A stretch of 44,637 nucleotides of DNA from Bacteroidales bacterium Bact_11 (GCA_001603505.1 LUZC01000002.1:1-44637), one strand, 5' to 3'. Positions 26,070-33,959 are shown, counted from the first letter of the stretch. The notes: a model not told the origin generated them from the sequence alone. A program made the numbers and translations.

Positions 26070-27161
26070 ATGAAAAAAGTTCTGAAATACATGCTGGTTG
26101 CCCTGATCGCCATCATCTTCGTGGGCACGTTCATCTTCCTTTTCGTGAAGTCGAAGCCGAAGGAAGTCAAATATCACGAGCTGACCGCAGAAGTCAACGA
26201 CATTCAGCGTACCGCCGTGGTGACCGGCAAGATCGTTCCGCGCAACGAAGTGAACATCAAGCCGCAGATCAACGGCATCATCACCGAGCTCTACAAGGAG
26301 GCCGGCCAGAAGGTCGAACGCGGCGAAGTCATCGCCAAACTGACGGTCATCCCCGACATGAACTCCCTGAGCTCCGCGCAGAGCCGCGTCCGGCTGGCCG
26401 AGATCAACCTCAAGCAGGCCCAGACCAACTTCGACCGCGAGCAGGCGCTCTTCGAGAAGAACCTGGTGAGCGCGGAGGAGTATGACCAGGTCAAGCAGCA
26501 GCTCAGCCAGGCGCAGGAGGAGCGTGCAGCTGCGCAGGATGCCCTTGAAGTTATCCGCGACGGCGTGTCGAAGGCGAACGCCAAGTCAAGCTCCACGCTG
26601 GTCCGTTCAACCATCACCGGCCTGATCCTCGACATCCCCGTGAAGGTTGGCAACTCCGTGATCCAGGCCAACACGATGAACGAAGGTACGACCGTGGCCA
26701 CGGTGGCGAACATGAACGATCTGATCTTCGACGGCCAGATCGACGAGACCGAGGTGGGTTCCCTGGCCGAAGGCATGCCGGTGGTCATCACCATCGGCGC
26801 GCTCCAGGACTACTCGTTCGACGCGACGCTGGAATATATCTCGCCGAAGGCAGTGGAGAACAACGGTGCCAACCAGTTTGAAATCAAGGCCGCCGTCAAG
26901 GCCGATCCCGCACAGAAGATCCGTTCGGGCTACAGCGCCAACGCGGAAATCGTGCTGCAGCGCGTGGAGCAGGCGCTCTCGGTATCGGAAAGTGCCCTCG
27001 AGTTTTCCGGCGACTCGACCTTCGTGTGGCTGAAAGGCACCGACGGAACCTTCGCCAAGACACCTGTGACCACGGGCGTCAGCGACGGCATCAACATTGA
27101 AATCAAGAGCGGACTCCAGAAGGGCGACGTGGTCCGCGGCAACCAGATCATTGAGGAGTAA
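26070..27161 (+). CDS. MacA/HlyD-type periplasmic adaptor
   Basis: A 363-residue membrane-fusion protein. An N-terminal TM anchor (about 5-27) is followed by a lipoyl/barrel-sandwich half, a coiled-coil hairpin (about 95-165, LAEINLKQAQTNFDREQALF and its partner) and the second lipoyl half. A beta-barrel (about 215-290) and a membrane-proximal domain follow. It links the inner-membrane permeases to the outer-membrane channel. The 30-base AT-rich gap in front of it (AGAAGAAAAAAACAAAAACA) is a typical Bacteroidetes A-rich translation enhancer. Confidence 0.92.
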   Translation: MKKVLKYMLVALIAIIFVGTFIFLFVKSKPKEVKYHELTAEVNDIQRTAVVTGKIVPRNEVNIKPQINGIITELYKEAGQKVERGEVIAKLTVIPDMNSLSSAQSRVRLAEINLKQAQTNFDREQALFEKNLVSAEEYDQVKQQLSQAQEERAAAQDALEVIRDGVSKANAKSSSTLVRSTITGLILDIPVKVGNSVIQANTMNEGTTVATVANMNDLIFDGQIDETEVGSLAEGMPVVITIGALQDYSFDATLEYISPKAVENNGANQFEIKAAVKADPAQKIRSGYSANAEIVLQRVEQALSVSESALEFSGDSTFVWLKGTDGTFAKTPVTTGVSDGINIEIKSGLQKGDVVRGNQIIEE

Positions 27162-27166
27162 TCACC

Positions 27167-28510
27167 ATGAAAAAGATTGTTCTCACATTCATCCTGATGA
27201 CGTGCGGCCTGACCGGGCAGCTCGCCACCGCCGGAGCGCAGAGCGTGGCGAACGGGGCCCCCTGGACGCTGAACGACTGCATCCAGTATGCCCTCGACCA
27301 CAACCTCAGCGTGCAGCAAAGTGCGTTGCAGGTGGAACAGCGGGAGATCGAACTCAATACCGCGCTAAACAGCCGGCTTCCCGGCGTGGCCGCCAGCGCT
27401 TCGCAGAACTTCTCGTTCGGCCGCGGCCTGACCGCCGACAACACCTACGCCAACGCCAACACCACGAACACAGGGTTCAACCTCGGCGCCGACATGACGT
27501 TGTTCAACGGCCTGCGCACGCGCAACACCATCGAGATGGACCGCCTCAACCTGAAGGCGGCCACGCAGGATCTCGAGAAGATGCGCGACGACATCCGCGT
27601 GGCGGTGGCCCAGGCTTATGTGCAGATTGTATATAATCAGGAAATCCTCGAAGTAGCGCAGCGACAGGTAGAGATGGATTCCCTGCAGGTGGCGCGCCTC
27701 GAGGCGATGCAGCGCACCGGCAAGGCCGCTTCGGCCGATGTGGCCGTGCAGCAGGCGACGCTTGCACAGAGCCGCGTGACGGCCGTGCAGGCAGCCAACA
27801 ACCTGCAGCTCGCCCGGCTGGAACTCGCGCAGCTGTTGGAACTGCCCTCCCCGGAAGGTTTCTCGGTGGTGATTCCGGAAATCCGTGACATCCCTGCATT
27901 GACCGGAAGCCCCGAAGCGATCTACGAAGAGGCGCTCGGCATCAAGCCTTCCGTGAAGGCGGAGGAGACGCGGCTTGCCTCGGCGGAACGCGGCATCGAC
28001 ATCGCCCGTGCGGGATACTTTCCTTCGCTCTCGCTCAACGGCGGCCTGGGAACGAACTACTATACCAGTTCATCGCTTCCCGCTACCGCGTTCTTGACAC
28101 AGCTGAGCAACAATTTCAGCCAGTATGTGGGCCTCTCGCTCAGTGTGCCCATCTTCTCGCGGATGAACAACCGCAACCAGGTGCGCAGCGCCCGTGTCAG
28201 CTACGCGGCCCAGCAGGTGCAGCTCGACCAGGCCAAGAAGCAGCTCTATAAGGAGATACAACAGGCGTGGTTCGGTGCTGTGGCGGCCCGGTCCAAATAT
28301 GAAAGCAGCGTTCAGGCCGAGGAGGCAGCCTCTCAGAGCCTTTCCCTGATGCAGGCCAAATATGAGAATGGCAAAGCCTCCGTCACCGAATACAACGAAA
28401 CGAAAAACCAATACTTGAAAGCGGCTTCCGACCGGGCGCAGGCTCGCTGCGAAGCCCTCTATCAGGCCGGACTTCTCGAATTCTATCGCGGTAAAGATAT
28501 ACAACTATGA
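27167..28510 (+). CDS. TolC-like outer-membrane efflux channel
   Basis: A 447-residue outer membrane efflux protein with a signal peptide (about 1-24), two OEP repeats of long helices and beta-strands (NDCIQYALDHNLSV..., then AYVQIVYNQEILEVAQRQVE, then SVPIFSRMNNRNQVR) and no lipobox. It completes the MacAB-TolC-like pump. It begins 6 bases after the adaptor stop and its own stop overlaps the first PspC gene (ATGA, 28507-28510). Confidence 0.92.
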   Translation: MKKIVLTFILMTCGLTGQLATAGAQSVANGAPWTLNDCIQYALDHNLSVQQSALQVEQREIELNTALNSRLPGVAASASQNFSFGRGLTADNTYANANTTNTGFNLGADMTLFNGLRTRNTIEMDRLNLKAATQDLEKMRDDIRVAVAQAYVQIVYNQEILEVAQRQVEMDSLQVARLEAMQRTGKAASADVAVQQATLAQSRVTAVQAANNLQLARLELAQLLELPSPEGFSVVIPEIRDIPALTGSPEAIYEEALGIKPSVKAEETRLASAERGIDIARAGYFPSLSLNGGLGTNYYTSSSLPATAFLTQLSNNFSQYVGLSLSVPIFSRMNNRNQVRSARVSYAAQQVQLDQAKKQLYKEIQQAWFGAVAARSKYESSVQAEEAASQSLSLMQAKYENGKASVTEYNETKNQYLKAASDRAQARCEALYQAGLLEFYRGKDIQL

Positions 28511-29076
28511 AAAAGACCCTAACCATCAGCATTGGCGGAAAGAGCTTCATTATCGATGAAGACGCGCATGACCGCCTCAAGAACTACCTCGATACGTTCC
28601 GTTCGCGTATTCCGGACGGACAGGGAAGCGAGGTGATGAACGATATCGAAGCCCGCATCGCGGAGCTGTTCCAGGCCAATCTCGGCTCCAGTCAGCAGTC
28701 CGTGAGCCTGGCGCTCGTGAACCAGATTACAACCCAGCTGGGCATGCCCGATGGAAAACCTGAATTTGAAAACGAACAAGAACCTTTTAGGGAGGAAACA
28801 ACCATGAGTAATCCTGTCAAAAAACTCTATCTGGACGTCGAATCCAGAAAATTAGCCGGCGTGTGCAGCGGCCTGGCGGCTTATTTCGACATTGACGTGA
28901 CATTGATCCGGATTCTTTTCCTGGCCGGACTCTTTGCGGGAGGTTTCACCTTCTGGCTTTACATTATCATTTGGATCGTGGCTCCCAAGGCGTTGACGCC
29001 GGCCCAGAAGTGTGAACTCCGCGGCTGGGAGGTCAATGCGGAGAACATGGCCCGTTTTACCGACAGCAGTAAATAA
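28507..29076 (+). CDS. PspC-domain membrane protein 1, with possible internal start
   Basis: 189 residues in two parts. The N-terminal soluble domain (1-90, TISIGGKSFIIDEDAHDRLK ... EVMNDIEARIAELF) is the Bacteroidetes extension often fused to PspC. The C-terminal PspC domain (about 105-165, KLAGVCSGLAAYFDIDVTLI plus one or two TM segments) is present. In E. coli, PspC is a membrane sensor of envelope stress. Inside the gene an in-frame ATG (codon 100, 28804) is preceded by GGAGG at 28791-28795 with an 8-base spacer, a strong ribosome-binding site for this window, so a short product of about 90 residues (the PspC domain alone) is possible. It overlaps the TolC-like gene and precedes PadR by 7 bases. 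Confidence 0.82.
   Translation: MKKTLTISIGGKSFIIDEDAHDRLKNYLDTFRSRIPDGQGSEVMNDIEARIAELFQANLGSSQQSVSLALVNQITTQLGMPDGKPEFENEQEPFREETTMSNPVKKLYLDVESRKLAGVCSGLAAYFDIDVTLIRILFLAGLFAGGFTFWLYIIIWIVAPKALTPAQKCELRGWEVNAENMARFTDSSK
28791..28806 (+). promoter_or_regulatory. Internal Shine-Dalgarno site and start codon within PspC gene 1
   Basis: GGAGG (28791-28795), eight bases, then ATG at 28804-28806, in frame with the PspC gene. Shine-Dalgarno sites are rare in the rest of this window, which makes this one notable. The downstream product would start MSNPVKKLYLDVESRKLAG, the natural beginning of a stand-alone PspC domain. Confidence 0.5.
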
Positions 29077-29083
29077 GTAGCTT

Positions 29084-29413
29084 ATGGAACCCAATGCGGA
29101 AAACGTGCGTTCCCAGATGCGGAAAGGGGTGCTGGAATATTGCATCCTGAGTATCCTGGACAAGAAGGAAGCCTACGCTTCCTCGATCATCGACGAGCTT
29201 AAGGCCGCCAACATGATCGTGGTGGAAGGTACCCTCTATCCGCTGCTCATCCGCCTGAAAAACCAGGGATCGCTGACATATCGCTGGGAGGAATCCCCAC
29301 AGGGGCCTCCGCGGAAATACTATTGCATCAGCGAATCGGGCCGGGCGCTCCTCGGTGAGATGGACGCCTCTTGGATCGAATTGGTAGAAACCATCAAAAC
29401 TTTGAAGCAATGA
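29084..29413 (+). CDS. PadR-family transcriptional regulator
   Basis: A 109-residue winged-helix repressor. The PadR N-terminus (QMRKGVLEYCILSILDKKEAYASSIID) is followed by the wing and recognition region (VVEGTLYPLLIRLKNQGSLTYRW, then GPPRKYYCISESGRALL) and a short dimerisation helix. PadR proteins commonly repress exporter genes and are released by lipophilic drugs or stress. Encoded between two PspC genes and downstream of a complete exporter, it most likely controls this operon and itself. A candidate operator is the palindrome at 22729-22755. Its stop overlaps the second PspC start by 4 bases. Confidence 0.9.
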   Translation: MEPNAENVRSQMRKGVLEYCILSILDKKEAYASSIIDELKAANMIVVEGTLYPLLIRLKNQGSLTYRWEESPQGPPRKYYCISESGRALLGEMDASWIELVETIKTLKQ

Positions 29414-30402
29414 CGGAAGTACAGAATGTAAGCATCGGAGGATACGCCTTTACGCTCGAAGTGGAAGCGTATGCCATGGTCAAGCAATACCTCGACGAAC
29501 TGGAAGCCCACTATGCTCAGTTGGAAGGAGGAACCGAGGTGATGGAGGGCATCGAGGAACGGATGGCGGAACTGCTCTACGAAAAATGCGCCGACGACGG
29601 CGTGGCTTCCGTGGCGGAGGTGGGCGACATCATCGCTACGCTCGGCAAGCCTTCGGCCATCGAGTCGGAGAGCGACCCGGACCCGAAGAAGGCGGAGGCG
29701 CCTGCCGCAGGTCCGCACCGGGAAGGGAAGAAACGGCTCTACCGCGACCCGACCAACAAGATGATCGGCGGTGTGTGCAGCGGCCTGGCGGCCTATTTCA
29801 AAATTGACGTGGTCATCATCCGCATCATTTTCATCGGCCTGTTCATCCTGGGTCTTTCCGTCCATATCCACAACGGTCACTGGAATGTCAACGGCTTTGG
29901 CGGGATCGTGATGCTGGTGTATATCGCCCTCTGGATTGCGATGCCCGAGGCCAAGACGGTGAAGCAGCGCTGGGAGATGGGCATTACTAATCCGCCCTCC
30001 GGCGGGCAGCCGGCGGGCAGCGACCTGGGACGCGTGCTGCGCGTCATCATCGGCTTCCTCCTGTTGCTGATTGGCGTATCCGGCTTGACAGGCGGCGTGG
30101 CCGCCCTTTTCGGCCATTCGCTTTTCGGATGGGACTGGATGTCGGAACTGAAGGTGGATGTCTTCGACGAGATGCCGGAACTGATGCCGCTCCTGACATC
30201 GTATTTCTATAAAGTGACGCTGCTCCTGGTAGGTTTCCTGCCGCTGGTGGGCATGATCTACGGCGGCACCATGCTGGTGTTCGACTTCAAGTCGCCATCC
30301 TGGCGCCCCGGCCTGGTGATCTTCCTGCTCTGGGTAATGTCGCTGGTGGTCTTTATCGTGCTGACCCTGATGGGGGTGTTCCAGGCGGGAAACTTCGACT
30401 AG
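29410..30402 (+). CDS. PspC-domain membrane protein 2
   Basis: 330 residues with the same N-terminal domain as PspC protein 1 (VSIGGYAFTLEVEAYAMVKQ ... MEGIEERMAELLY) and a proline/lysine-rich linker. The PspC domain (MIGGVCSGLAAYFKIDVVII) is followed by three or four further hydrophobic segments, making it a multi-pass inner-membrane protein. The ATG at 29410 overlaps the padR stop (ATGA); a longer frame upstream runs through padR and is not used. Its TAG stop is shared, as the CTAG palindrome at 30399-30402, with the convergent gene. Probable role: envelope-stress sensing together with PadR and PspC 1. Confidence 0.85.
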   Translation: MTEVQNVSIGGYAFTLEVEAYAMVKQYLDELEAHYAQLEGGTEVMEGIEERMAELLYEKCADDGVASVAEVGDIIATLGKPSAIESESDPDPKKAEAPAAGPHREGKKRLYRDPTNKMIGGVCSGLAAYFKIDVVIIRIIFIGLFILGLSVHIHNGHWNVNGFGGIVMLVYIALWIAMPEAKTVKQRWEMGITNPPSGGQPAGSDLGRVLRVIIGFLLLLIGVSGLTGGVAALFGHSLFGWDWMSELKVDVFDEMPELMPLLTSYFYKVTLLLVGFLPLVGMIYGGTMLVFDFKSPSWRPGLVIFLLWVMSLVVFIVLTLMGVFQAGNFD

Positions 30403-31295
30403 AACCAGGTATCGTCGTCGCTGACGGCAATCAGTGTTTCGCCGGCAAGGAATGCTTTGTTGATTTCGGCTTCTCCGTTGGAGACGGTGCATCGACAGCT
30501 TTCCCTGCCGGTAATATCACGCGCTTTCACCTTGCCGAGCCGGTTGGCTGTGGTAATGCCTCCGATGTCGGTGATGGAATACACCCAGAACACATCGCCG
30601 CGCTCCACGTCGATATCGCTGCCGCAGCTCAGGAAAAGATCCTGCAGTTTGCCGCGCTTGTTGTATTCCCCGAGTTTGATGACTGAAGCCTTGAACCGGA
30701 AGTGGTCGGTAACCAGGTTGCGCGCCTTGGACCGGAACTCTTCGAACGCATAACGTTCGGCAAAGCGCGGATCGGAAGCGCCGGAATAATAGTTCTTCCA
30801 GCGGATGGGCCCCATGGTTTCGCCGTTCTCGGCGTCAAGCAGATAGACCTCTGCTTCAATTTCTGCCGTATAGTCGGTTTTTACCACCGGGTTGCCGTCT
30901 TTGTCCTTGCTGGTGTGATCCACCGGATAGTTTTTGAACCGCGACAGATAGACGGTTATATAGTAGCGGGAGGAAGTGTATTCGTTCATCAGGCGGACCG
31001 CCCTGTCGATATCAAAGGGGTGACCGTTGTTCCGATTGACGAAATTGAACGACGGATACACGATATCCGCGCGGCCGATGCCGTCCTTCTCTACGTCGAT
31101 TACATCGATGCGGCGATAGGCCAAGCCTTCGATGACGACTTGCCGGGCATATTGGTAAAAGCCGAGGGGGATTTCCGGTGCGGCGGTGAAGTTGTCGACA
31201 ACAACGGATTCTCGCTGTGGAATAACAGGATCCTCCTGGGCAAAAAGCGCGAGATTTCCGAGCAGTAGGCAGAGAATGAGAACGGTTCTTTTCAT
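30399..31295 (-). CDS. Secreted protein of unknown function
   Basis: 298 residues with a clear signal peptide (MKRTVLILCLLLGNLALFAQ, cleavage near 20). The mature part begins with a VVVDNFTAA segment and alternates strands and helices (YARQVVIEGLAYRRIDVID, SRYYITVYLSRFKNY, YTAEIEAEVYLLDAENG). The arrangement of a VVDNF-like strand and a DV(I/V) strand loosely recalls CsgG/LpoB-type periplasmic domains, but I cannot assign it. A C-terminal part with DVERGDVFWVYSI and GETLIAVSD may form a small beta-barrel. It has its own -7 element directly after the secG terminator and a leader of about 19 bases. Its stop shares CTAG with the convergent PspC gene. Confidence 0.7.
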   Translation of the reverse strand: MKRTVLILCLLLGNLALFAQEDPVIPQRESVVVDNFTAAPEIPLGFYQYARQVVIEGLAYRRIDVIDVEKDGIGRADIVYPSFNFVNRNNGHPFDIDRAVRLMNEYTSSRYYITVYLSRFKNYPVDHTSKDKDGNPVVKTDYTAEIEAEVYLLDAENGETMGPIRWKNYYSGASDPRFAERYAFEEFRSKARNLVTDHFRFKASVIKLGEYNKRGKLQDLFLSCGSDIDVERGDVFWVYSITDIGGITTANRLGKVKARDITGRESCRCTVSNGEAEINKAFLAGETLIAVSDDDTWF

Positions 31296-31318
31296 GAAAA
31301 TTTGTTTTGCTTGAAGGA

Positions 31319-31326
31319 CAAAGGTA
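31319..31326 (-). promoter_or_regulatory. -7 element of the unknown secreted protein gene
   Basis: Reads TACCTTTG on the minus strand, two bases after the T-run of the secG terminator; predicted leader about 19 bases. The -33 region is inside the terminator hairpin. Confidence 0.5.
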
Positions 31327-31328
31327 AT

Positions 31329-31361
31329 AAAAAAGCCGGTTTTCTCGAGGAACACCGGCTT
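31329..31361 (-). terminator. Intrinsic terminator of the secG operon
   Basis: On the minus strand, AAGCCGGT and ACCGGCTT form an 8-bp stem with a 13-base loop, ending in a run of Ts. It lies about 20 bases after the secG stop. Confidence 0.8.
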
Positions 31362-31383
31362 GAAAAATCAAACAGCTCTCCGA

Positions 31384-31716
31384 TTATTCTGTTTCGATCG
31401 GGGTGGTCATCGGAATCTCGGGAACGCCTTCCACCGGAACCGTCTGTTCAATCTGGTTCTTGATGTTGGAGTGGCGGGAGCTCCGCTGCGGAATCACGAA
31501 CGTGGCCGCGATGCAGAGCACGAAGATGGAGATGGCCAGGGTCCAGGTAGCCTTCTCAAGGAAATCGGCCGTCTGGCGGACACCGAAAGTCTGGTTGCCC
31601 GTCGCGAAGTTCGCGGCCAGGCCGCCACCCTTGGAGTTCTGCAGGAGGACGACGATGGTCAGAAGGATACTGGCAATCACGATCAGGATGGAGAGTGTGA
31701 TATACGCTGCTTGCAT
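31384..31716 (-). CDS. secG: Protein translocase subunit SecG
   Basis: A 110-residue SecG with two TM segments (about 4-24 and 58-76) and the conserved LLQNSKGGGLAANF region between them. A C-terminal hydrophilic tail is rich in proline and threonine (PVEGVPEIPMTTPIETE), longer than in E. coli. It helps the SecYEG channel move proteins across the inner membrane. Last gene of the activator-lptE-TPR-secG cluster, 3 bases after the preceding stop, followed by an intrinsic terminator. Confidence 0.95.
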   Translation of the reverse strand: MQAAYITLSILIVIASILLTIVVLLQNSKGGGLAANFATGNQTFGVRQTADFLEKATWTLAISIFVLCIAATFVIPQRSSRHSNIKNQIEQTVPVEGVPEIPMTTPIETE

Positions 31717-31719
31717 GGT

Positions 31720-32262
31720 CTATTGTTTTTTTTCTTTTACTTTTTCGATAAGAGACGCAAAGTAAGCACTTTTTTCTGGATATAACAAAATAAGTTTTTC
31801 GTAAATAGCGATGGATCGCTGGTAAAGTTCCTGCTGGCGATAGATTTCGGCGAGGGTTTCGCTGACCATGGTGCGTTCGCGGTCTACTTCTTCCACGGCG
31901 GCGGGCGCATATTCCACGCTGCCGGCTTTGGCCCCGAACACCGGCGTGGTGACCGAGAATCCTTCCCGCTCCAGCCGCTCGAAATCTTCCTGGCCGAAGT
32001 AATCGCCGCCCACCACGTAGTACCGGGGTTGTGCCGGCTGCTGCGTTTCAGATGCTGGCTGCGGTTGCACCTTGCCGGTAAGCAGGCGCAGCATCTCGTC
32101 GCGCGAGAGGAAAAAAATGGCATTGCGGCCGACGGCGCGACGGAGGGCCTCTTCGTCGTCGCCCATGCGGCCGATGGCTTCGCGGCGGGCGAGGGTGAAC
32201 CAGGGATGGTCTTCGAGGAGCTGTTGCAGCTCCTGGGAAGAGAGCGTGCGGACGTCTACCAT
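31720..32262 (-). CDS. Small TPR-like cytoplasmic protein between lptE and secG
   Basis: 180 residues without signal peptide. An N-terminal helical part (LSSQELQQLLEDHPWFTLARREAI ... NAIFFLSRDEMLRLL) and a low-complexity linker rich in Q/P/A precede a C-terminal single TPR-like unit (TLAEIYRQQELYQRSIAIYEKLILLYP). I do not recognise an established function. In Bacteroidales a protein of this kind regularly sits between lptE and secG. It overlaps lptE by 7 bases. A scaffolding or assembly role is possible but not shown. Confidence 0.65.
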   Translation of the reverse strand: MVDVRTLSSQELQQLLEDHPWFTLARREAIGRMGDDEEALRRAVGRNAIFFLSRDEMLRLLTGKVQPQPASETQQPAQPRYYVVGGDYFGQEDFERLEREGFSVTTPVFGAKAGSVEYAPAAVEEVDRERTMVSETLAEIYRQQELYQRSIAIYEKLILLYPEKSAYFASLIEKVKEKKQ

Positions 32263-32765
32263 TGGGCTACGGTTGCATTGAAAATGTCGTCGACGAGCTT
32301 CTCGATGATGGTTTCGCAGAGCTGGCCCTCCACCATATCGAGCGAATTGTTGGAATCATAGTCTTCGTAGGCGGCGAACGACTGCTCCACGTTGTCTTCC
32401 GGATGGAGGACGTTGGTGAACACAACCTTGCAGGTGACGGTAAGCCGGTTGAGGGCTGCGACTTCACCTGCGGTGACGGCGGTACCGCGTACGTCGTAGG
32501 ATTCGATGGTGACCAGCAGGTTGAGGTCGCCCGCTTCGGTAACCTGCTCCAGTTTGGTGAGCTTGCGGTATTTGTCGTTCAGGGCCTCAGTGAGCGAATT
32601 GGCCAGCGAGGGATTGACTTTCGTGGCCCTGTTGACCACCGGTTCGATACAGATGGTCTTGACGTCTGACTGGATGGAAGTGCCGCTGAAGGAATAGATG
32701 CCGCACCCGGCCATGAAGGCAAGGACGGCGACCAGTGTCAGGGCGATGCGCGACAGGCGTTTCAT
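32256..32765 (-). CDS. lptE: LptE-like LPS-assembly lipoprotein
   Basis: A 169-residue lipoprotein (signal peptide with lipobox MAGC, cysteine 21) starting GIYSFSGTSIQSDVKTI, the typical Bacteroidetes LptE opening. It goes on to a domain with LANSLTEALNDKY and VTIESYDVRGTAV. LptE plugs LptD in the outer membrane and guides LPS to the surface. Its ATG overlaps the stop of the sigma-54-type activator (32762-32765), and it overlaps the next gene by 7 bases. Confidence 0.87.
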   Translation of the reverse strand: MKRLSRIALTLVAVLAFMAGCGIYSFSGTSIQSDVKTICIEPVVNRATKVNPSLANSLTEALNDKYRKLTKLEQVTEAGDLNLLVTIESYDVRGTAVTAGEVAALNRLTVTCKVVFTNVLHPEDNVEQSFAAYEDYDSNNSLDMVEGQLCETIIEKLVDDIFNATVAQW

Positions 32766-33925
32766 TGGATGCCGAGTTCTTTGATTTTGCGGTAAAGGGT
32801 ACGTTCGGAGATGCCGAGTTCCTCAGCGGCAGGTTTGCGCCGGCCGCCGTGCCGCTCCAGCGCCTTGCGGATGAGTTCGGCGCTGACGTCCTGGATGGAG
32901 ACGGGTTCCTCCAGCGAGACGGCCGCCTCTTGTGCGGTGTCGGAGTGGACGTCTTCGGCGGAAATGAGCAGATGCTGTCCGGTGTGGTGGTCGGCTTGCG
33001 GGGCGGATTCGTGAAGGTCGTCGAGCCGGTCGCGAATCTCGTCGATGTCGTGGCGCAACTGGTAAAGGATCTTGAAGATGATATCGCGGTCGCTCAGGTA
33101 GTCGGCGCCCGCTTCGCCCGTTCGCACGGGCAGGGTCGACGCCCCTTCTGAAGGAAGATACCGCGAGAGGGTTTCAGCCGAGATGAGCCGGACGCTCTCG
33201 AGCACGGAGAGGCGATTGGCCACGCTCTGGAGCTGGCGCACATTGCCGGGCCAGCGGTAGGAGCAGAGCAGTTCCTGCGCCTCCGGCGTAAGCCGTACGG
33301 CGGGAACCATGTTCTGGTCGGCGAAATCAAGCGCGAACTTCTTGAACAGGAGCGGAATGTCTCCCTTACGTTCACGAAGCGGGGGCATGGTGATGGGAAC
33401 CGTGCAGAGGCGGTAGTAGAGGTCTTCGCGGAATTTGCCGTCGCGGATGGCGCCCTGCAGGTTTACATTTGTGGCCGCCACGACGCGGACGTTGGTTTTT
33501 TGTACCTTGGCCGAGCCGACCTTGATAAACTCGCCGGTCTGCAGTACGCGGAGCAGGCGCACCTGCGTGGAGAGCGGCAGTTCCGCGACCTCGTCGAGGA
33601 AAAGGGTGCCGCCGTCCGCTTCTTCGAAATACCCCTTGCGGGTCTCGATGGCACCGGTGAAAGAGCCCTTCTCGTGCCCGAACAGTTCGGAATCGATGGT
33701 GCCTTCGGGGATGCCGCCGCAGTTGAGGGCAAGGTAAACGTTATGTTTGCGCGCGCTGTACTGGTGGATGATCTGCGGGATGACCTCTTTGCCGGTACCG
33801 CTCTCGCCCGAGACCAGCACGGAGAGATTGGTTGGAGCCACCTGACGGGCGATTTCGAGCGCCCTGTTCAGTTCAGGATCATTGCCGATGATGCCGAAGC
33901 GCTGCTTGATCTGATTCAAATCCAT
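32762..33925 (-). CDS. Sigma-54-type transcriptional activator without receiver domain
   Basis: A 387-residue AAA+ enhancer-binding protein. Walker A is GESGTGKE (40-47), the sigma-54-contacting loop reads GSFTGA (87-92; usually GAFTGA), and the Walker B is GGTLFLDE. An RLLRVLQTGEFIKVGS segment and an R-finger region (FREDLYYRLC) are present, and the C-terminal Fis-type helix-turn-helix is RKPAAEELGISERTLYRKIK. No N-terminal sensory domain is present, as in PspF, so activity must be set by a partner or by level. It heads the operon with lptE and secG, hinting at control of envelope biogenesis. Its ATG lies within 6 bases of a -7 element, so the mRNA may be leaderless. Confidence 0.92.
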   Translation of the reverse strand: MDLNQIKQRFGIIGNDPELNRALEIARQVAPTNLSVLVSGESGTGKEVIPQIIHQYSARKHNVYLALNCGGIPEGTIDSELFGHEKGSFTGAIETRKGYFEEADGGTLFLDEVAELPLSTQVRLLRVLQTGEFIKVGSAKVQKTNVRVVAATNVNLQGAIRDGKFREDLYYRLCTVPITMPPLRERKGDIPLLFKKFALDFADQNMVPAVRLTPEAQELLCSYRWPGNVRQLQSVANRLSVLESVRLISAETLSRYLPSEGASTLPVRTGEAGADYLSDRDIIFKILYQLRHDIDEIRDRLDDLHESAPQADHHTGQHLLISAEDVHSDTAQEAAVSLEEPVSIQDVSAELIRKALERHGGRRKPAAEELGISERTLYRKIKELGIQ

Positions 33926-33926
33926 A

Positions 33927-33959
33927 TTTGCAAAGTTAAGAAAAAAAGTGTTATATTTG
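33927..33959 (+). promoter_or_regulatory. Promoter of the OmpA/TPR lipoprotein gene
   Basis: -33 TTTG (33927-33930) and -7 TATATTTG (33952-33959) with a 21-base spacer, within the accepted 19-21. Predicted start near 33964 gives a 51-base leader. Confidence 0.7.
33931..33938 (-). promoter_or_regulatory. -7 element of the activator/lptE/secG operon
   Basis: Reads TAACTTTG on the minus strand and ends 5 bases before the activator ATG (33925), so transcription would begin one base ahead of the start codon. It sits inside the spacer of the divergent promoter at 33927-33959. Confidence 0.5.
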
